Below are positions 52,143 to 60,941 of a stretch of 64,000 nt of DNA, one piece after another (position 1 is the first letter of the stretch; each line of letters opens with the position of its first letter). The notes under the pieces were generated by a model. That model had not been told where the DNA came from, did no database searches, and was given only the letters and a program-made list of their open reading frames with translations. The stretch comes from Fibrisoma montanum (lineage in GTDB: Bacteria > Bacteroidota > Bacteroidia > Cytophagales > Spirosomataceae), in assembly GCF_003583365.1 (NCBI RefSeq), contig NZ_QXED01000006.1, forward strand, positions 372,001-436,000. Reading direction: 5' to 3'. The position numbers and the translations under genes are program-made.

Positions 52143-53087
52143 ATGGGCTACGTATTTAACCGGGACGAATCAATAGCCGTCAATATAAATAGAATATTAG
52201 CTGAGCTGGTTACGGGTGCTATTGAGTCGCTGGAGGCTCCTGGCGAATCGAAGGCAGAGTCGGTTCATGATGTCAGAAAACGCATCAAAAAGATCAGGGC
52301 GCTTTTCAGACTGGTCAGGAGCGAACTCGACAAGGACGTTTTCCGGCAGGCCAACACGCACTACCGGGCGATCGGTCAGGCGCTTTCCCATTTAAGGGAT
52401 GCCACCGTAATGATCAAAACCATGGAGAAACTTCGGGAAGCCAATCCGGATCAGCTATCCGCCCGGGTTTTTGCCACAATCCGAAAAGCCCTGAACCAGA
52501 AGCAGGACCAGGTATCCAGGGAGTTTTTCGACGATGAACGCAACATTCGGGGGGTAGTCGATGAATTGCGGCAAGCGCCACTAACCGTTCCGGGCCTGTC
52601 TGAGAAGCATCATTCGTTTTCCGTTATTGCCCCAAATCTCAAAGAAATCTACCGGCGTGGCCGCAAGGCTCTGGCACTCGCCACGCAGGAGCCGAGCATT
52701 CATAATCTGCACGAATTGCGAAAAGAAGTAAAAAACCTCTGGTACCATACCCGGTTAGTGGAGCCGGTCTGGCCCGGACTTTTTGGGGCTTACGAACATG
52801 AATTTGATCGATTGGGCGAGCTGCTGGGCGATGACCATGACTTTGGCGTACTAGCCGACGAGATTGAGTCCGGCAGGCTTCTGGTACGTAACCGACAAAC
52901 GAAAGAAACGATAGTACATTTGCTGCATCAGCAACGAGCATCGTTGCAGGAGCAGCTTTTCCCTTTAGCAAACCGGTTATTTGCCGAGAAGACACGTGAT
53001 TTTGTCGGCCGGTACCGGCTGTACTGGAAGCTATGGTGGGACGAGGTATCTCAGGAACAGGTAGCGGATAACCTTCAGACGGCTTAA
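52143..53087 (+). CDS. CHAD-domain protein
   Basis: The 314-residue helical protein has the CHAD pattern of conserved histidines and basic residues: VHDVRKRIKKIRALFRLVR near residue 41, YRAIGQALSHLRDATVM, and in the second half NLHELRKEVKNLWYHTRLV and GDDHDFGVL. CHAD domains form helical bundles with positively charged surfaces that bind polyphosphate. The CYTH gene follows four bases later, an arrangement well known for this domain pair. Confidence 0.9.
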   Translation: MGYVFNRDESIAVNINRILAELVTGAIESLEAPGESKAESVHDVRKRIKKIRALFRLVRSELDKDVFRQANTHYRAIGQALSHLRDATVMIKTMEKLREANPDQLSARVFATIRKALNQKQDQVSREFFDDERNIRGVVDELRQAPLTVPGLSEKHHSFSVIAPNLKEIYRRGRKALALATQEPSIHNLHELRKEVKNLWYHTRLVEPVWPGLFGAYEHEFDRLGELLGDDHDFGVLADEIESGRLLVRNRQTKETIVHLLHQQRASLQEQLFPLANRLFAEKTRDFVGRYRLYWKLWWDEVSQEQVADNLQTA

Positions 53088-53091
53088 CGGG

Positions 53092-53562
53092 ATGGGAATG
53101 GAAATTGAGCGCAAGTTTCTGGTCAACGGAACCGACTGGAAACAAGAAGTATCGGGTCTGTTTTACCGCCAGGGGTATCTGAGCAGTCAGCCGGATCGGA
53201 CCGTCCGGGTACGTACGGTAGAGGATAAGGGGTATCTGACCATAAAAGGCAAGACCTCAGGAGCCAGCCGGAGTGAGTACGAATACGTTATTCCGTACGA
53301 GGATGCCGTAGCGATGCTGGATCAGCTGTGCGAAACGCCCATCATTGAAAAGGTTCGCTACCGGATTCCGTACGAGGGCTTAGTCTGGGAAATCGATGAA
53401 TTTCAGGGCGAGAACCTTGGCCTGATCGTAGCGGAGGTGGAGTTAACCGACGAAAAGCAGGCCATTCAACTCCCTCCCTGGGTTGGGAAAGAAGTAACCA
53501 CGGAAGCAAAATACTACAACGCCAATCTGTTTAAACACCCCTTTTCGAAGTGGATCGATTAA
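53092..53562 (+). CDS. CYTH-domain protein (triphosphate tunnel metalloenzyme)
   Basis: The 156-residue protein begins MGMEIERKFLV. E4, E6 and K8 form the ExExK signature of CYTH enzymes, which hydrolyse triphosphate substrates inside a beta-barrel tunnel. Other motifs are RVRTVEDKGYLTIKGKTSG, YEYVIPYEDA, IIEKVRYRI and EIDEFQGENLGLIVAEVEL, the last carrying the metal-binding acidic residues. The size suits the inorganic triphosphatase subgroup. Its partner is the CHAD gene upstream; the aminopeptidase gene starts 25 bases later. Confidence 0.92.
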   Translation: MGMEIERKFLVNGTDWKQEVSGLFYRQGYLSSQPDRTVRVRTVEDKGYLTIKGKTSGASRSEYEYVIPYEDAVAMLDQLCETPIIEKVRYRIPYEGLVWEIDEFQGENLGLIVAEVELTDEKQAIQLPPWVGKEVTTEAKYYNANLFKHPFSKWID

Positions 53563-53587
53563 TTGAACCACGCAGTTTGTCAGCCGT

Positions 53588-56209
53588 ATGCGTTTGAACC
53601 TGAATGCTATCTGGAAGTGGTGTTACGCCACTTCCTTTTTTCTATTGCTGTCCGCGACCAGCTTCAGCCAGTCCGGGGCCAGACCGGGTCAATCCAAGGC
53701 CATGCTCACTAGTCAACCTACCGTCGAGACGGGCGTGTCGGAAGCCCTGGCGCGCTTTCGGAAACAAACCATCAGCGGGCTGGCGTACACCTTACAGTTC
53801 GATATTCCGGCTCACAAAAACGCGCCCATTCCGGCATCCGAAACCATTTCGTTTGCCTGGAAACCCAACACCCAACCGCTCCAGATCGATTTCAAAGAGC
53901 AACGCGACCACCTGACGCGGATTCTGGTCAATCAAACGGAGATACCGGTCCGCTTTGAAAACGAACATATTCTGATTGACGCCAGTCATCTGAAACCGGG
54001 GTCAAATACGGTAGCCATTCAGTTTACGGCGGGCAACCTCTCCCTGAACCGCAACGATGACTACCTCTACACCTTGCTCGTGCCCGACCGCGCCCGCACC
54101 GTATTCCCCTGCTTCGACCAGCCCGACCTGAAGGCCTCCTTCCAGCTAACGCTGACGGTACCGGCTAATTGGCAGGCCATGACCAACAGCCCCTTGCAGA
54201 GCCAAACGCCCTCGGGCGACCGCCAGACCTTCCGCTTTGCCCCCAGCGAAACGATCAGTACGTACCTGTTTTCGTTTGCCGCCGGCCGGTTCGAGCCGGT
54301 TACTCAGCAACGGAATGGCCGGACCATGCAGTTTCTGCACCGGGAAACGGATTCGACCAAGATCCGGCTGAGCATGGAACCGATTTTTACACTTCACGGC
54401 GATGCGTTGAGGTTTCTGGAAGACTACACCCAGATTCCGTATCCGTTCAGGAAGTTTGATTTCGTAGCCATTCCCGATTTTCAGTACGGCGGTATGGAAC
54501 ACGTCGGGGCAATTCAGTACCGGGCGTCAAGTTTATTCCTGGACGATGGAGCCACCCGCGACCAGAAACTGAGCCGGGCCACGTTGATCGCCCACGAAAC
54601 GGCGCACATGTGGTTTGGCGATCTGGTGACCATGCGGTGGTTCGACGATGTGTGGATGAAAGAGGTGTTTGCCAACTTCATCGCCGACAAGATTACCCAG
54701 GTCAGTATGCCCGAAAGCAATTATGACCTTGAATTTCTGATTGCTCACTTCCCGGCGGCTTACGACGTAGACCGGACCGAAGGAGCCAATCCGATTGGGC
54801 AGCCCCTCGCTAATTTGCAGGAGGCCGGGACGCTCTACGGGGGTATCATCTACCACAAAGCCCCCATCATGATGCGGCAGCTGGAGCGGCTGATGGGTAA
54901 AGAAGCGCTGCGCAACGGACTGCGGGAGTACCTTAAAAAATACGCGTACAGCAACGCGTCGTGGCCCGATCTGATTACCATTCTGGATGCCTACACCCCC
55001 GCCGACCTGCAACGCTGGAACCGGGTGTGGGTCAACGAGACGGGTCGCCCCCGGTTTTCGTATCAACTCAAAACAGCGAGCAACAAAATCGCTTCGTTCG
55101 TGATTACCCAGGCGGGCGAAAACGGTGCGGACCGGCTGTGGCCCCAGCTGTTTGAGGTGGCGCTGGTGTATGCGGACCGGGTAGAGCAACTGACCGTCGA
55201 CATGAACCAGAGGCAGGTAGCGTTGAAAGAAGCCGTTGGTAAGGCGGCTCCCCTGTTTGTCGTCTTTAATTCAACGGGGCAGGGGTATGGGCTGTTTCCG
55301 GTGGACGAGCGGATGGTGTCGGGACTGGACAAGCTCAAGGACCCCGTAACGCGGGCGGCTGCGTACATCAGCCTGTACGAAAACATGCTGAGTGGGCAAT
55401 CGGTAGCACCGGCGCAACTGGCCAGGGTTTATCTGCAGCAGCTGGCCCACGAACCCGAAGAACTGAACATCCGGCTGCTGACGAGTCAGTTGTCGGATCT
55501 CGTCTGGCGATTTACCCGACCCGACGACCGGCTGGCGCTGGCCACGGCGGCTGAGAAGGCAATCTGGCCCCTGATGCAGCAGGAGACGCACGCCGGTAAA
55601 AAGAAACTGTTGTTCCGGTGTTACCAGAGCCTGGCGCTGACTACCGAAGCCCGCGACCGGCTGTATACAATCTGGAAAGATCAGCAGGCACCCGCTGGCG
55701 TGACGCTCACTGAAGATGATTATACGAGCCTGGCGCTGGCCCTGGCGGTACGGGATTATCCGGCGGAGGGGTTGCTGGAGCAACAGTTGAAGCGGATCAA
55801 AAACCCCGACCGCCGGAAGCGGCTGCAGTTCATGATGCCGGCCCTATCGCCCGATGTTGCCACCCGCGACGCCTTTTTTGCCTCGCTGAAGGACGTATCC
55901 AACCGGGAGCGCGAAGCCTACGTAACGGCCGCCTTAGGGTATCTGCATCATCCGTTGCGGGCGGCTACGTCGGCAAAGTACCTGCGGGCCAGTCTGGATC
56001 TGCTGGAGGAGATTCAGCGAACGGGCGACATTTTCTTCCCCGAATCGTGGCTACGGTCTACGCTGAGTACGTACCAGACCTCCGAAGCAGCGAACCTGAT
56101 CCGAACGTTCCTGACGGAACATCCAGCCTACAACCCTCGGCTGAAAGCCAAGTTGCTGCAGGCCGCGGATGGACCGTTCCGGGCCGCTACACTGCTCTAC
56201 CCGAAATGA
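53588..56209 (+). CDS. M1 family metallo-aminopeptidase
   Basis: The 873-residue protein begins with a signal-like hydrophobic stretch (to about residue 25) and is probably periplasmic. The active site shows the exopeptidase motif YGGMEHVGAI (GxMEN-like) and zinc motif HETAH (H336, E337, H340) with E359 nineteen residues on. A long helical C-terminal domain follows (about 560-870). It is similar to aminopeptidase N (PepN) types. Histidine in place of the usual asparagine in GAMEN is notable. It would release N-terminal residues from peptides. Confidence 0.92.
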   Translation: MRLNLNAIWKWCYATSFFLLLSATSFSQSGARPGQSKAMLTSQPTVETGVSEALARFRKQTISGLAYTLQFDIPAHKNAPIPASETISFAWKPNTQPLQIDFKEQRDHLTRILVNQTEIPVRFENEHILIDASHLKPGSNTVAIQFTAGNLSLNRNDDYLYTLLVPDRARTVFPCFDQPDLKASFQLTLTVPANWQAMTNSPLQSQTPSGDRQTFRFAPSETISTYLFSFAAGRFEPVTQQRNGRTMQFLHRETDSTKIRLSMEPIFTLHGDALRFLEDYTQIPYPFRKFDFVAIPDFQYGGMEHVGAIQYRASSLFLDDGATRDQKLSRATLIAHETAHMWFGDLVTMRWFDDVWMKEVFANFIADKITQVSMPESNYDLEFLIAHFPAAYDVDRTEGANPIGQPLANLQEAGTLYGGIIYHKAPIMMRQLERLMGKEALRNGLREYLKKYAYSNASWPDLITILDAYTPADLQRWNRVWVNETGRPRFSYQLKTASNKIASFVITQAGENGADRLWPQLFEVALVYADRVEQLTVDMNQRQVALKEAVGKAAPLFVVFNSTGQGYGLFPVDERMVSGLDKLKDPVTRAAAYISLYENMLSGQSVAPAQLARVYLQQLAHEPEELNIRLLTSQLSDLVWRFTRPDDRLALATAAEKAIWPLMQQETHAGKKKLLFRCYQSLALTTEARDRLYTIWKDQQAPAGVTLTEDDYTSLALALAVRDYPAEGLLEQQLKRIKNPDRRKRLQFMMPALSPDVATRDAFFASLKDVSNREREAYVTAALGYLHHPLRAATSAKYLRASLDLLEEIQRTGDIFFPESWLRSTLSTYQTSEAANLIRTFLTEHPAYNPRLKAKLLQAADGPFRAATLLYPK

Positions 56210-56261
56210 CGGTACGCTGGCTTTTGGGGAATCAATGCGGGCAGTTTCCACAACCGGTTCC

Positions 56262-57557
56262 TTACTCTTTTATCCAGAACTCGGCCAGGTACACGAGCGC
56301 TCCGGCAAGGTAGCCGATCAGGGCCAGCCAGCTGATCCGGCGCAGGTACCAGCCAAATTCCAGCCGTTCCATACCCATCACGGCCACGCCCGCGGCTGAG
56401 CCGATCACGAGCATACTGCCCCCCGTACCGGCGCAGTACGCCAGAAACTCCCAAAGTTTAGCGTCGGCCGGGTAGGTTTGCAGGTCGTACATGCCCATGG
56501 CAGCCGCTACGATCGGTACGTTATCGACCACGGCCGACACCATGCCGATCAGAAGCACGATCACATCCAGATTACCAACCGATTCGTTGAGCGATTCGGC
56601 CAGGCCGCGTAATACACCCGTTGCCTGCAGGGAGCCTACCGCCAGCAGAATACCGAGGAAAAACAGCACACTGGGCGTATCAATTTTACTGAGTGCGTAA
56701 GAGGCCGAAAAGCGTTGCCGGTCAGCCTCATCCTTATCCCGGTGAATCAGCTCCGAAACAAGCCAGATGAAGCCCAGCGCCAGCATCATGCCCATGTAAG
56801 GCGGCAGGTGCGTAACGGTTTTGAAGATAGGCACCCACAACAGCCCCCCCAGGCCAACGGCCAGCATCAGCCGCCGGTCGCGCCGGGCTTCAGGGGTTAC
56901 ATACGGCCGGCTGATACCCTGCGTCGCCGTCGCGACCGATGCCTGCGTGTCTGCCTTATACATCATCGTCAGGATGGTCAGGGGGGCCAGCAGCGACACC
57001 AGACTGGGCAGCAGCAAGGTTTTGATGATGTTGGTGGTCGTTACCTGCCCGCCAATCCAGAGCATGGTCGTCGTTACGTCGCCGATGGGCGACCAGGCTC
57101 CGCCGGAGTTGGCGGCCAGAATGACCATACCCGCCATTACTTTCCGCTGCTCCGGGTCACGAACCAGTTTCCGAATCACCGACACCATCACAATAGACGA
57201 CGTCAGGTTGTCCAGTACGGCCGAAAGGAAAAAAGCCAGAAAGCTAATGATCCACAGCAGTGTCCGCGTGTTGCGGCTGGCAATCCGGTCGGTAATAACC
57301 GTAAAGCCGTCGTGGGCGTCGATCAGCTCCACGATGGTCATGGCTCCGATCAGAAAAAAGAGTATTTCCGAAATTTCAATCAGATGCTCGCCTAATTGCT
57401 CGACCACTTCGGTTACGTCGTGACCCGCCAGGGCATAAATTGTCCAGCAGACAACGCCTGTAATCAGCGCCGTAGCCGTTTTATTAATGCCGATGGAATG
57501 CTCAATAGTGATAAATAGATATCCGACAATAAAAATGAGGATTAGTGTTAACGTCAT
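56262..57557 (-). CDS. nhaD: NhaD-type sodium/proton antiporter
   Basis: The 431-residue membrane protein has about 12-13 hydrophobic segments and belongs to the ArsB/NhaD (IT) superfamily. It starts MTLTLILIFIVGYLFITIEHSIGINKTATALI and contains ETHD-like IVELIDAHDGFTVI and FFLSAVLDNLTSSIVMV, the core signature of NhaD. The second half has ILAVGSLQATGVLRG and VSAVVDNVPIVAAAMGMY, the inverted repeat of that signature. It exports sodium or lithium in exchange for protons. It converges with the aminopeptidase gene. Confidence 0.92.
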   Translation of the reverse strand: MTLTLILIFIVGYLFITIEHSIGINKTATALITGVVCWTIYALAGHDVTEVVEQLGEHLIEISEILFFLIGAMTIVELIDAHDGFTVITDRIASRNTRTLLWIISFLAFFLSAVLDNLTSSIVMVSVIRKLVRDPEQRKVMAGMVILAANSGGAWSPIGDVTTTMLWIGGQVTTTNIIKTLLLPSLVSLLAPLTILTMMYKADTQASVATATQGISRPYVTPEARRDRRLMLAVGLGGLLWVPIFKTVTHLPPYMGMMLALGFIWLVSELIHRDKDEADRQRFSASYALSKIDTPSVLFFLGILLAVGSLQATGVLRGLAESLNESVGNLDVIVLLIGMVSAVVDNVPIVAAAMGMYDLQTYPADAKLWEFLAYCAGTGGSMLVIGSAAGVAVMGMERLEFGWYLRRISWLALIGYLAGALVYLAEFWIKE

Positions 57558-57599
57558 GTTGAGTGAGCGAAGGTTTTACTGTATGTTATAGGTAAATCA

Positions 57600-57989
57600 A
57601 TGGCAAAGGGCCATTATAACCAGGAAAGCCCGTATTTTGGAATGGCAAAATTGTCGAAAAAGTTAATAATCAGAGTGCCTTTTCTAGGCCCGGACGGCAT
57701 GGCGCTGTTCCCGTTTATTCTGGTGCGACGGCCTGATCCCGGCCCTACGCTGCTTAATCACGAACGCATTCACCTGCGGCAGCAGCTCGAACTGGGCATC
57801 GTGCCGTTCTACCTCTGGTACGTGATCGAGTACCTTATCCGTCGCTGGCAGTACAGCGATCATTACACCGCCTACCGCAACATCAGCTTCGAGCGCGAAG
57901 CCTTTTCCAACGAGCACAACCTACAATACCTAACCACCCGAGCCTGGTTTGCGTTCAGCCGGTACCTGCATACTGTTCAGAAAGCGTGA
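57600..57989 (+). CDS. Small HExxH-motif protein, possible zinc peptidase
   Basis: The 129-residue protein may start at 57600 or at MAKLSKKLIIRV (57642). It contains H54-E-R-I-H58 (HExxH) followed by LRQQLELGIVPFYLWYVIEYLI, a hydrophobic helix, and a later FEREAFSNEHN segment rich in glutamate. HExxH with a downstream acidic residue is the zincin pattern, so a minimal membrane-associated metallopeptidase is possible. It is far shorter than the known peptidase families, and I recognise no family name. It lies between two antiporter genes. Confidence 0.6.
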   Translation: MAKGHYNQESPYFGMAKLSKKLIIRVPFLGPDGMALFPFILVRRPDPGPTLLNHERIHLRQQLELGIVPFYLWYVIEYLIRRWQYSDHYTAYRNISFEREAFSNEHNLQYLTTRAWFAFSRYLHTVQKA

Positions 57990-58007
57990 AGAAACTAAAC
58001 GACCAGG

Positions 58008-59183
58008 TTATTGAACCCGGCCCCGGTAGCCAACAACACCGGCCATCATCACCAGCGACGACAGCACGACCACCAGCATGGGTATCCCCTCCCGGAACCC
58101 TACCAGCCGCAGGTCTTCCGGAATGTTCAGGTACAGCAGAATGGTTATCAGACCCCGCGGGGCAATCCAGAGCAGAGGGCGCAAACTACCCCGGTACGTC
58201 AGCCGGAGGGTCAGCCAACGCCAGGCGATAACGATGAGTACAAACAGGGCGCTCACAATCAGGGCGTCGGGATCGATCAGTTCGCGGGGCACAACAACGT
58301 AGCCGAACAGCAGAAAGAAAAACGTCCGCACTACAAACGCCCCCTCGGCCGTCAGGTTTTTAAGCTGGTCAAGTTCTTTCTCGAACAGGTCATTCTTCAG
58401 AACCTGATTGAGCCGACCCCGAATGAACAACTCGGTATTGTTGAGAAACAGGCCAAAAATCAGAATCAGCAGCAACGACGACAGCCGGTAAATCTCCGCT
58501 ATGGCGTAGACTAGAAACAGTACCGAAATGATGGGCAGGAACTTGATGCGGTGGTTGATCCGGCCGATCAGATACAGCAGTAAAAAACAACATCCCAGCG
58601 ACACCAGCGCCATCACGACCGTATCGCGCGTAAACATCCAGACAGCCCCCAGCACCGAATCGCGGCTCAATAAGAGAAAATTAAACGCCATCACGCCCAG
58701 GATGGCCGAGAAGGCCGATTCGTATACCACAAATTCGCCCTGCTCGCCCGACAGATTCGACAAACTGGGTACGGCCACGGCACTACTCAGAATGGAAAAC
58801 GGCAGCGCCGTGATAAGACAATGGTAGAACGTATCGTTCAGGAGCAGATACAGGGCGCCGGCCAGCAGCAACGTAGTACCCACAATTTCGACCAGCGACG
58901 AGAGCAGTGTTCGCCGGAGCAGGCCGTATTTTTCGGGGTGAAGTTCCAGATCGAGCCCCCCTTCCAGTACGATCAGGATCAGCCCGAGTGTTCCGAGAAT
59001 CGGCAGAATGGCATTGGCAAACGGCACCTGAACACCTAAGTAGCTGGTTGCCTGTCGAATCAGCACACCCAGCAACAGAAGCAGCAGCACCGACGGCGTT
59101 TTGAACCGGCTGCTGAACAGGTCGAAGGCGTATGAAATCAGGACCGACAGGCTTAAAACAATAATCAGATACGACGAATCCAT
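58008..59183 (-). CDS. CPA1-type cation/proton antiporter
   Basis: The 391-residue protein has about 12 membrane segments. It starts MDSSYLIIVLSLSVLISYAFDLF and shows FKTPSVLLLLLLGVLI and LILIVLEGGLDLEL, both typical of the CPA family (the latter is the FxxGLxL region). Helix 5 reads ALPFSILSSAVAVPSL, and the final segments contain WRWLTLRL and APRGLITILLYL. It probably exchanges sodium or potassium for protons. No C-terminal TrkA-type domain is present. It is the second antiporter within 3 kb. Confidence 0.88.
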   Translation of the reverse strand: MDSSYLIIVLSLSVLISYAFDLFSSRFKTPSVLLLLLLGVLIRQATSYLGVQVPFANAILPILGTLGLILIVLEGGLDLELHPEKYGLLRRTLLSSLVEIVGTTLLLAGALYLLLNDTFYHCLITALPFSILSSAVAVPSLSNLSGEQGEFVVYESAFSAILGVMAFNFLLLSRDSVLGAVWMFTRDTVVMALVSLGCCFLLLYLIGRINHRIKFLPIISVLFLVYAIAEIYRLSSLLLILIFGLFLNNTELFIRGRLNQVLKNDLFEKELDQLKNLTAEGAFVVRTFFFLLFGYVVVPRELIDPDALIVSALFVLIVIAWRWLTLRLTYRGSLRPLLWIAPRGLITILLYLNIPEDLRLVGFREGIPMLVVVLSSLVMMAGVVGYRGRVQ

Positions 59184-59197
59184 GTGGCAAGTTTAGT

Positions 59198-59277
59198 GGG
59201 CGCAGGGCTTGGGGCCAAAGGCGTAGGGTAAAAAAGCACAGTTTCCCAATCTTTACCCTTTGCCCTACGCCCCCTGC
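59198..59277. repeat. Low-complexity inverted repeat overlapping the end of the desaturase gene
   Basis: A G-rich arm (GGGCTTGGGG, GCGTAGGGTAAA, about 59198-59232) faces a C-rich arm (TTTACCCTTTGCCCTACGCC, ending near 59277). The right arm includes the last codons and stop of the following gene at 59265. The unit resembles the insertion inside that gene. Confidence 0.6.
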
Positions 59278-60830
59278 ACGAAATCCGTCGCGATCTTGGC
59301 CGACAGCAGACAAAGCGGAATCCCCCCGCCCGGGTGAACACTCCCCCCTACGAAGTACAGGTTTTCGAACTCGCGCGAGAAGTTGGCGTGGCGCAGAAAA
59401 GCCGCAAACCGATTATTGCTGCTGTTGCCATACAGGGCACCCTGCGAGCTGGAGGTTCTGCTCTCAATCGTCCGGGGGTCCAGAACGGATTCGGTTTCAA
59501 TCAGCGAACCGACATCAACCCCCAGGTTGTGACTTAGTTTACGAATCACATCCTGCCGCGCCCGGGCGATGATCGCGTCCCAGTCCTGACCGGTGTTGTT
59601 GGGCGCATTGAGCAGAATGAACCAGTTTTCGCAGCCGGGGGGCGCATCGTCGGGCTTGTGCTTTGACGTGATGTTGAGGTAGATCGTTGGGTCGTCGTAC
59701 AGTTCGTTACGCCGGAACAGGTAATCGAACTCCGTGCGGTAGTCGTTGCTGAAAAAAATAGTGTGCAGCCCCAACTGAGCAAACTCCCGCTTGATACCCC
59801 AGTAAAAAATCAGTCCCGAACTCGACTTGGGCTGGCGCAGAATCCGTTCCGGCTGCTTTGCATTGGGCAACAACTTCCGAAAGGCGTTGACAACGTCCAT
59901 GTTTGTCACGCAAAGGGCAATGGGCGCGGGGCGCGGGGCATGGGGTTCGGCCCCCGGAGTGTTGACAGCCGACGGCTCTGCGCTGAGGCCTATTCCCTCA
60001 GCCCCAAGCCCCATACCCTCAGCCCTGACCCCCACCACCCGTTTCCCCTCCGTCACGATCTCCGTTACGCGGGTGTTGTAGTGGAACCGGACGCCCAGCT
60101 CTTCGGCCAGGCTGACCAGGCTGTTGGTGATGCTGATCATGCCGTCTTTCGGAAAAAACGCGCCGATGTTGTATTCAAGATGCGGAATGATGTTCAGGGT
60201 CGCGGGGGTCTGGTACGGATCGGAGCCGTTATACGTAGCGTACCGGTTAAACAGTTGTACCAGCTTGGGATGCCGGAAACGCCGTTCGTTCGCGCCGTTC
60301 ATGGTACCAAATACGCCCAGCTTCGGCAGGTTGAGGTAGCCACGCAGCGCATCCCGGTTCAGCCAGGTCGATGCCTTGTGCAGCGACCGGTGCAGAAACA
60401 GCTTTTCGGTTACGCCGTATTTCAGCGCGCTGTCGTTCAGATGTGCCAGCAGGTGCTCACCCGGCTCACCCAGTACAGTTTCGACTTCGGCCGCAAACCG
60501 GTCGTGATCGGCCCAGGCCGTCAGGCGCGTACCATCGTCCCAGAAGTAGCGGCAGGTTTCGTCTAAGCGAACGTACTGAAAATAGTCGGCCGGGTTGCGC
60601 CCCGCCAGCCGGAATAGCTCCACAACCAGATGCGGCATGGTAAACAGCGACGGTCCGGCATCAAAGCGGTACACGTTCCCATCCGCTCGCGTATGTTCAA
60701 AACTCGATAGTTTGCCGCCGGGGTAGGCGTTGGCTTCGTAGACATCGACTGAATACCCTTTTACGGCCAGCCGGATAGCCGACGCAATACCGGCAATGCC
60801 GGCACCAATAACAACAGCGTTTTTACTCAC
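59265..60830 (-). CDS. Phytoene desaturase-family (CrtI/CrtD-like) FAD enzyme
   Basis: The 521-residue protein starts with an FAD-binding fold, AVVIGAGIAGIASAIRLAVKGYSVDVYEANAYPGGKL (G9, G11, G14). It ends with the CrtI-type signature NLYFVGGSVHPGGGIPLCLLSAKI. Such enzymes desaturate or isomerise carotenoids. In flexirubin or carotenoid-making Cytophagales, similar genes are phytoene desaturase or hydroxyneurosporene-type desaturases; the substrate cannot be fixed here. Residues about 270-303 are an in-frame low-complexity insertion. The overall length otherwise fits the family. No crtB or other carotenoid gene is adjacent. Confidence 0.88.
   Translation of the reverse strand: MSKNAVVIGAGIAGIASAIRLAVKGYSVDVYEANAYPGGKLSSFEHTRADGNVYRFDAGPSLFTMPHLVVELFRLAGRNPADYFQYVRLDETCRYFWDDGTRLTAWADHDRFAAEVETVLGEPGEHLLAHLNDSALKYGVTEKLFLHRSLHKASTWLNRDALRGYLNLPKLGVFGTMNGANERRFRHPKLVQLFNRYATYNGSDPYQTPATLNIIPHLEYNIGAFFPKDGMISITNSLVSLAEELGVRFHYNTRVTEIVTEGKRVVGVRAEGMGLGAEGIGLSAEPSAVNTPGAEPHAPRPAPIALCVTNMDVVNAFRKLLPNAKQPERILRQPKSSSGLIFYWGIKREFAQLGLHTIFFSNDYRTEFDYLFRRNELYDDPTIYLNITSKHKPDDAPPGCENWFILLNAPNNTGQDWDAIIARARQDVIRKLSHNLGVDVGSLIETESVLDPRTIESRTSSSQGALYGNSSNNRFAAFLRHANFSREFENLYFVGGSVHPGGGIPLCLLSAKIATDFVQGA
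59922..60023. repeat. In-frame low-complexity insertion inside the phytoene desaturase-family gene
   Basis: The translation of this stretch is AEGMGLGAEGIGLSAEPSAV followed by NTPGAEPHAPRPAP, without counterpart in related enzymes as I recall them. At DNA level a G-rich arm (GGGCGCGGGGCATGGGG) near 59930 opposes a C-rich arm (CCCCAAGCCCCATACCC) near 60005, an imperfect inverted repeat like the one after the gene. Confidence 0.6.
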
Positions 60831-60941
60831 AGAAACGAATGACTGTATTTCACGACTAAAAGCGCCGGTCTAACAAAAAAGTTTTGCCGGGCCGGTTGTG
60901 TTCCTGTCTGTCAGCCGAGCCCGGTTGGCGAATGCAGCCGT

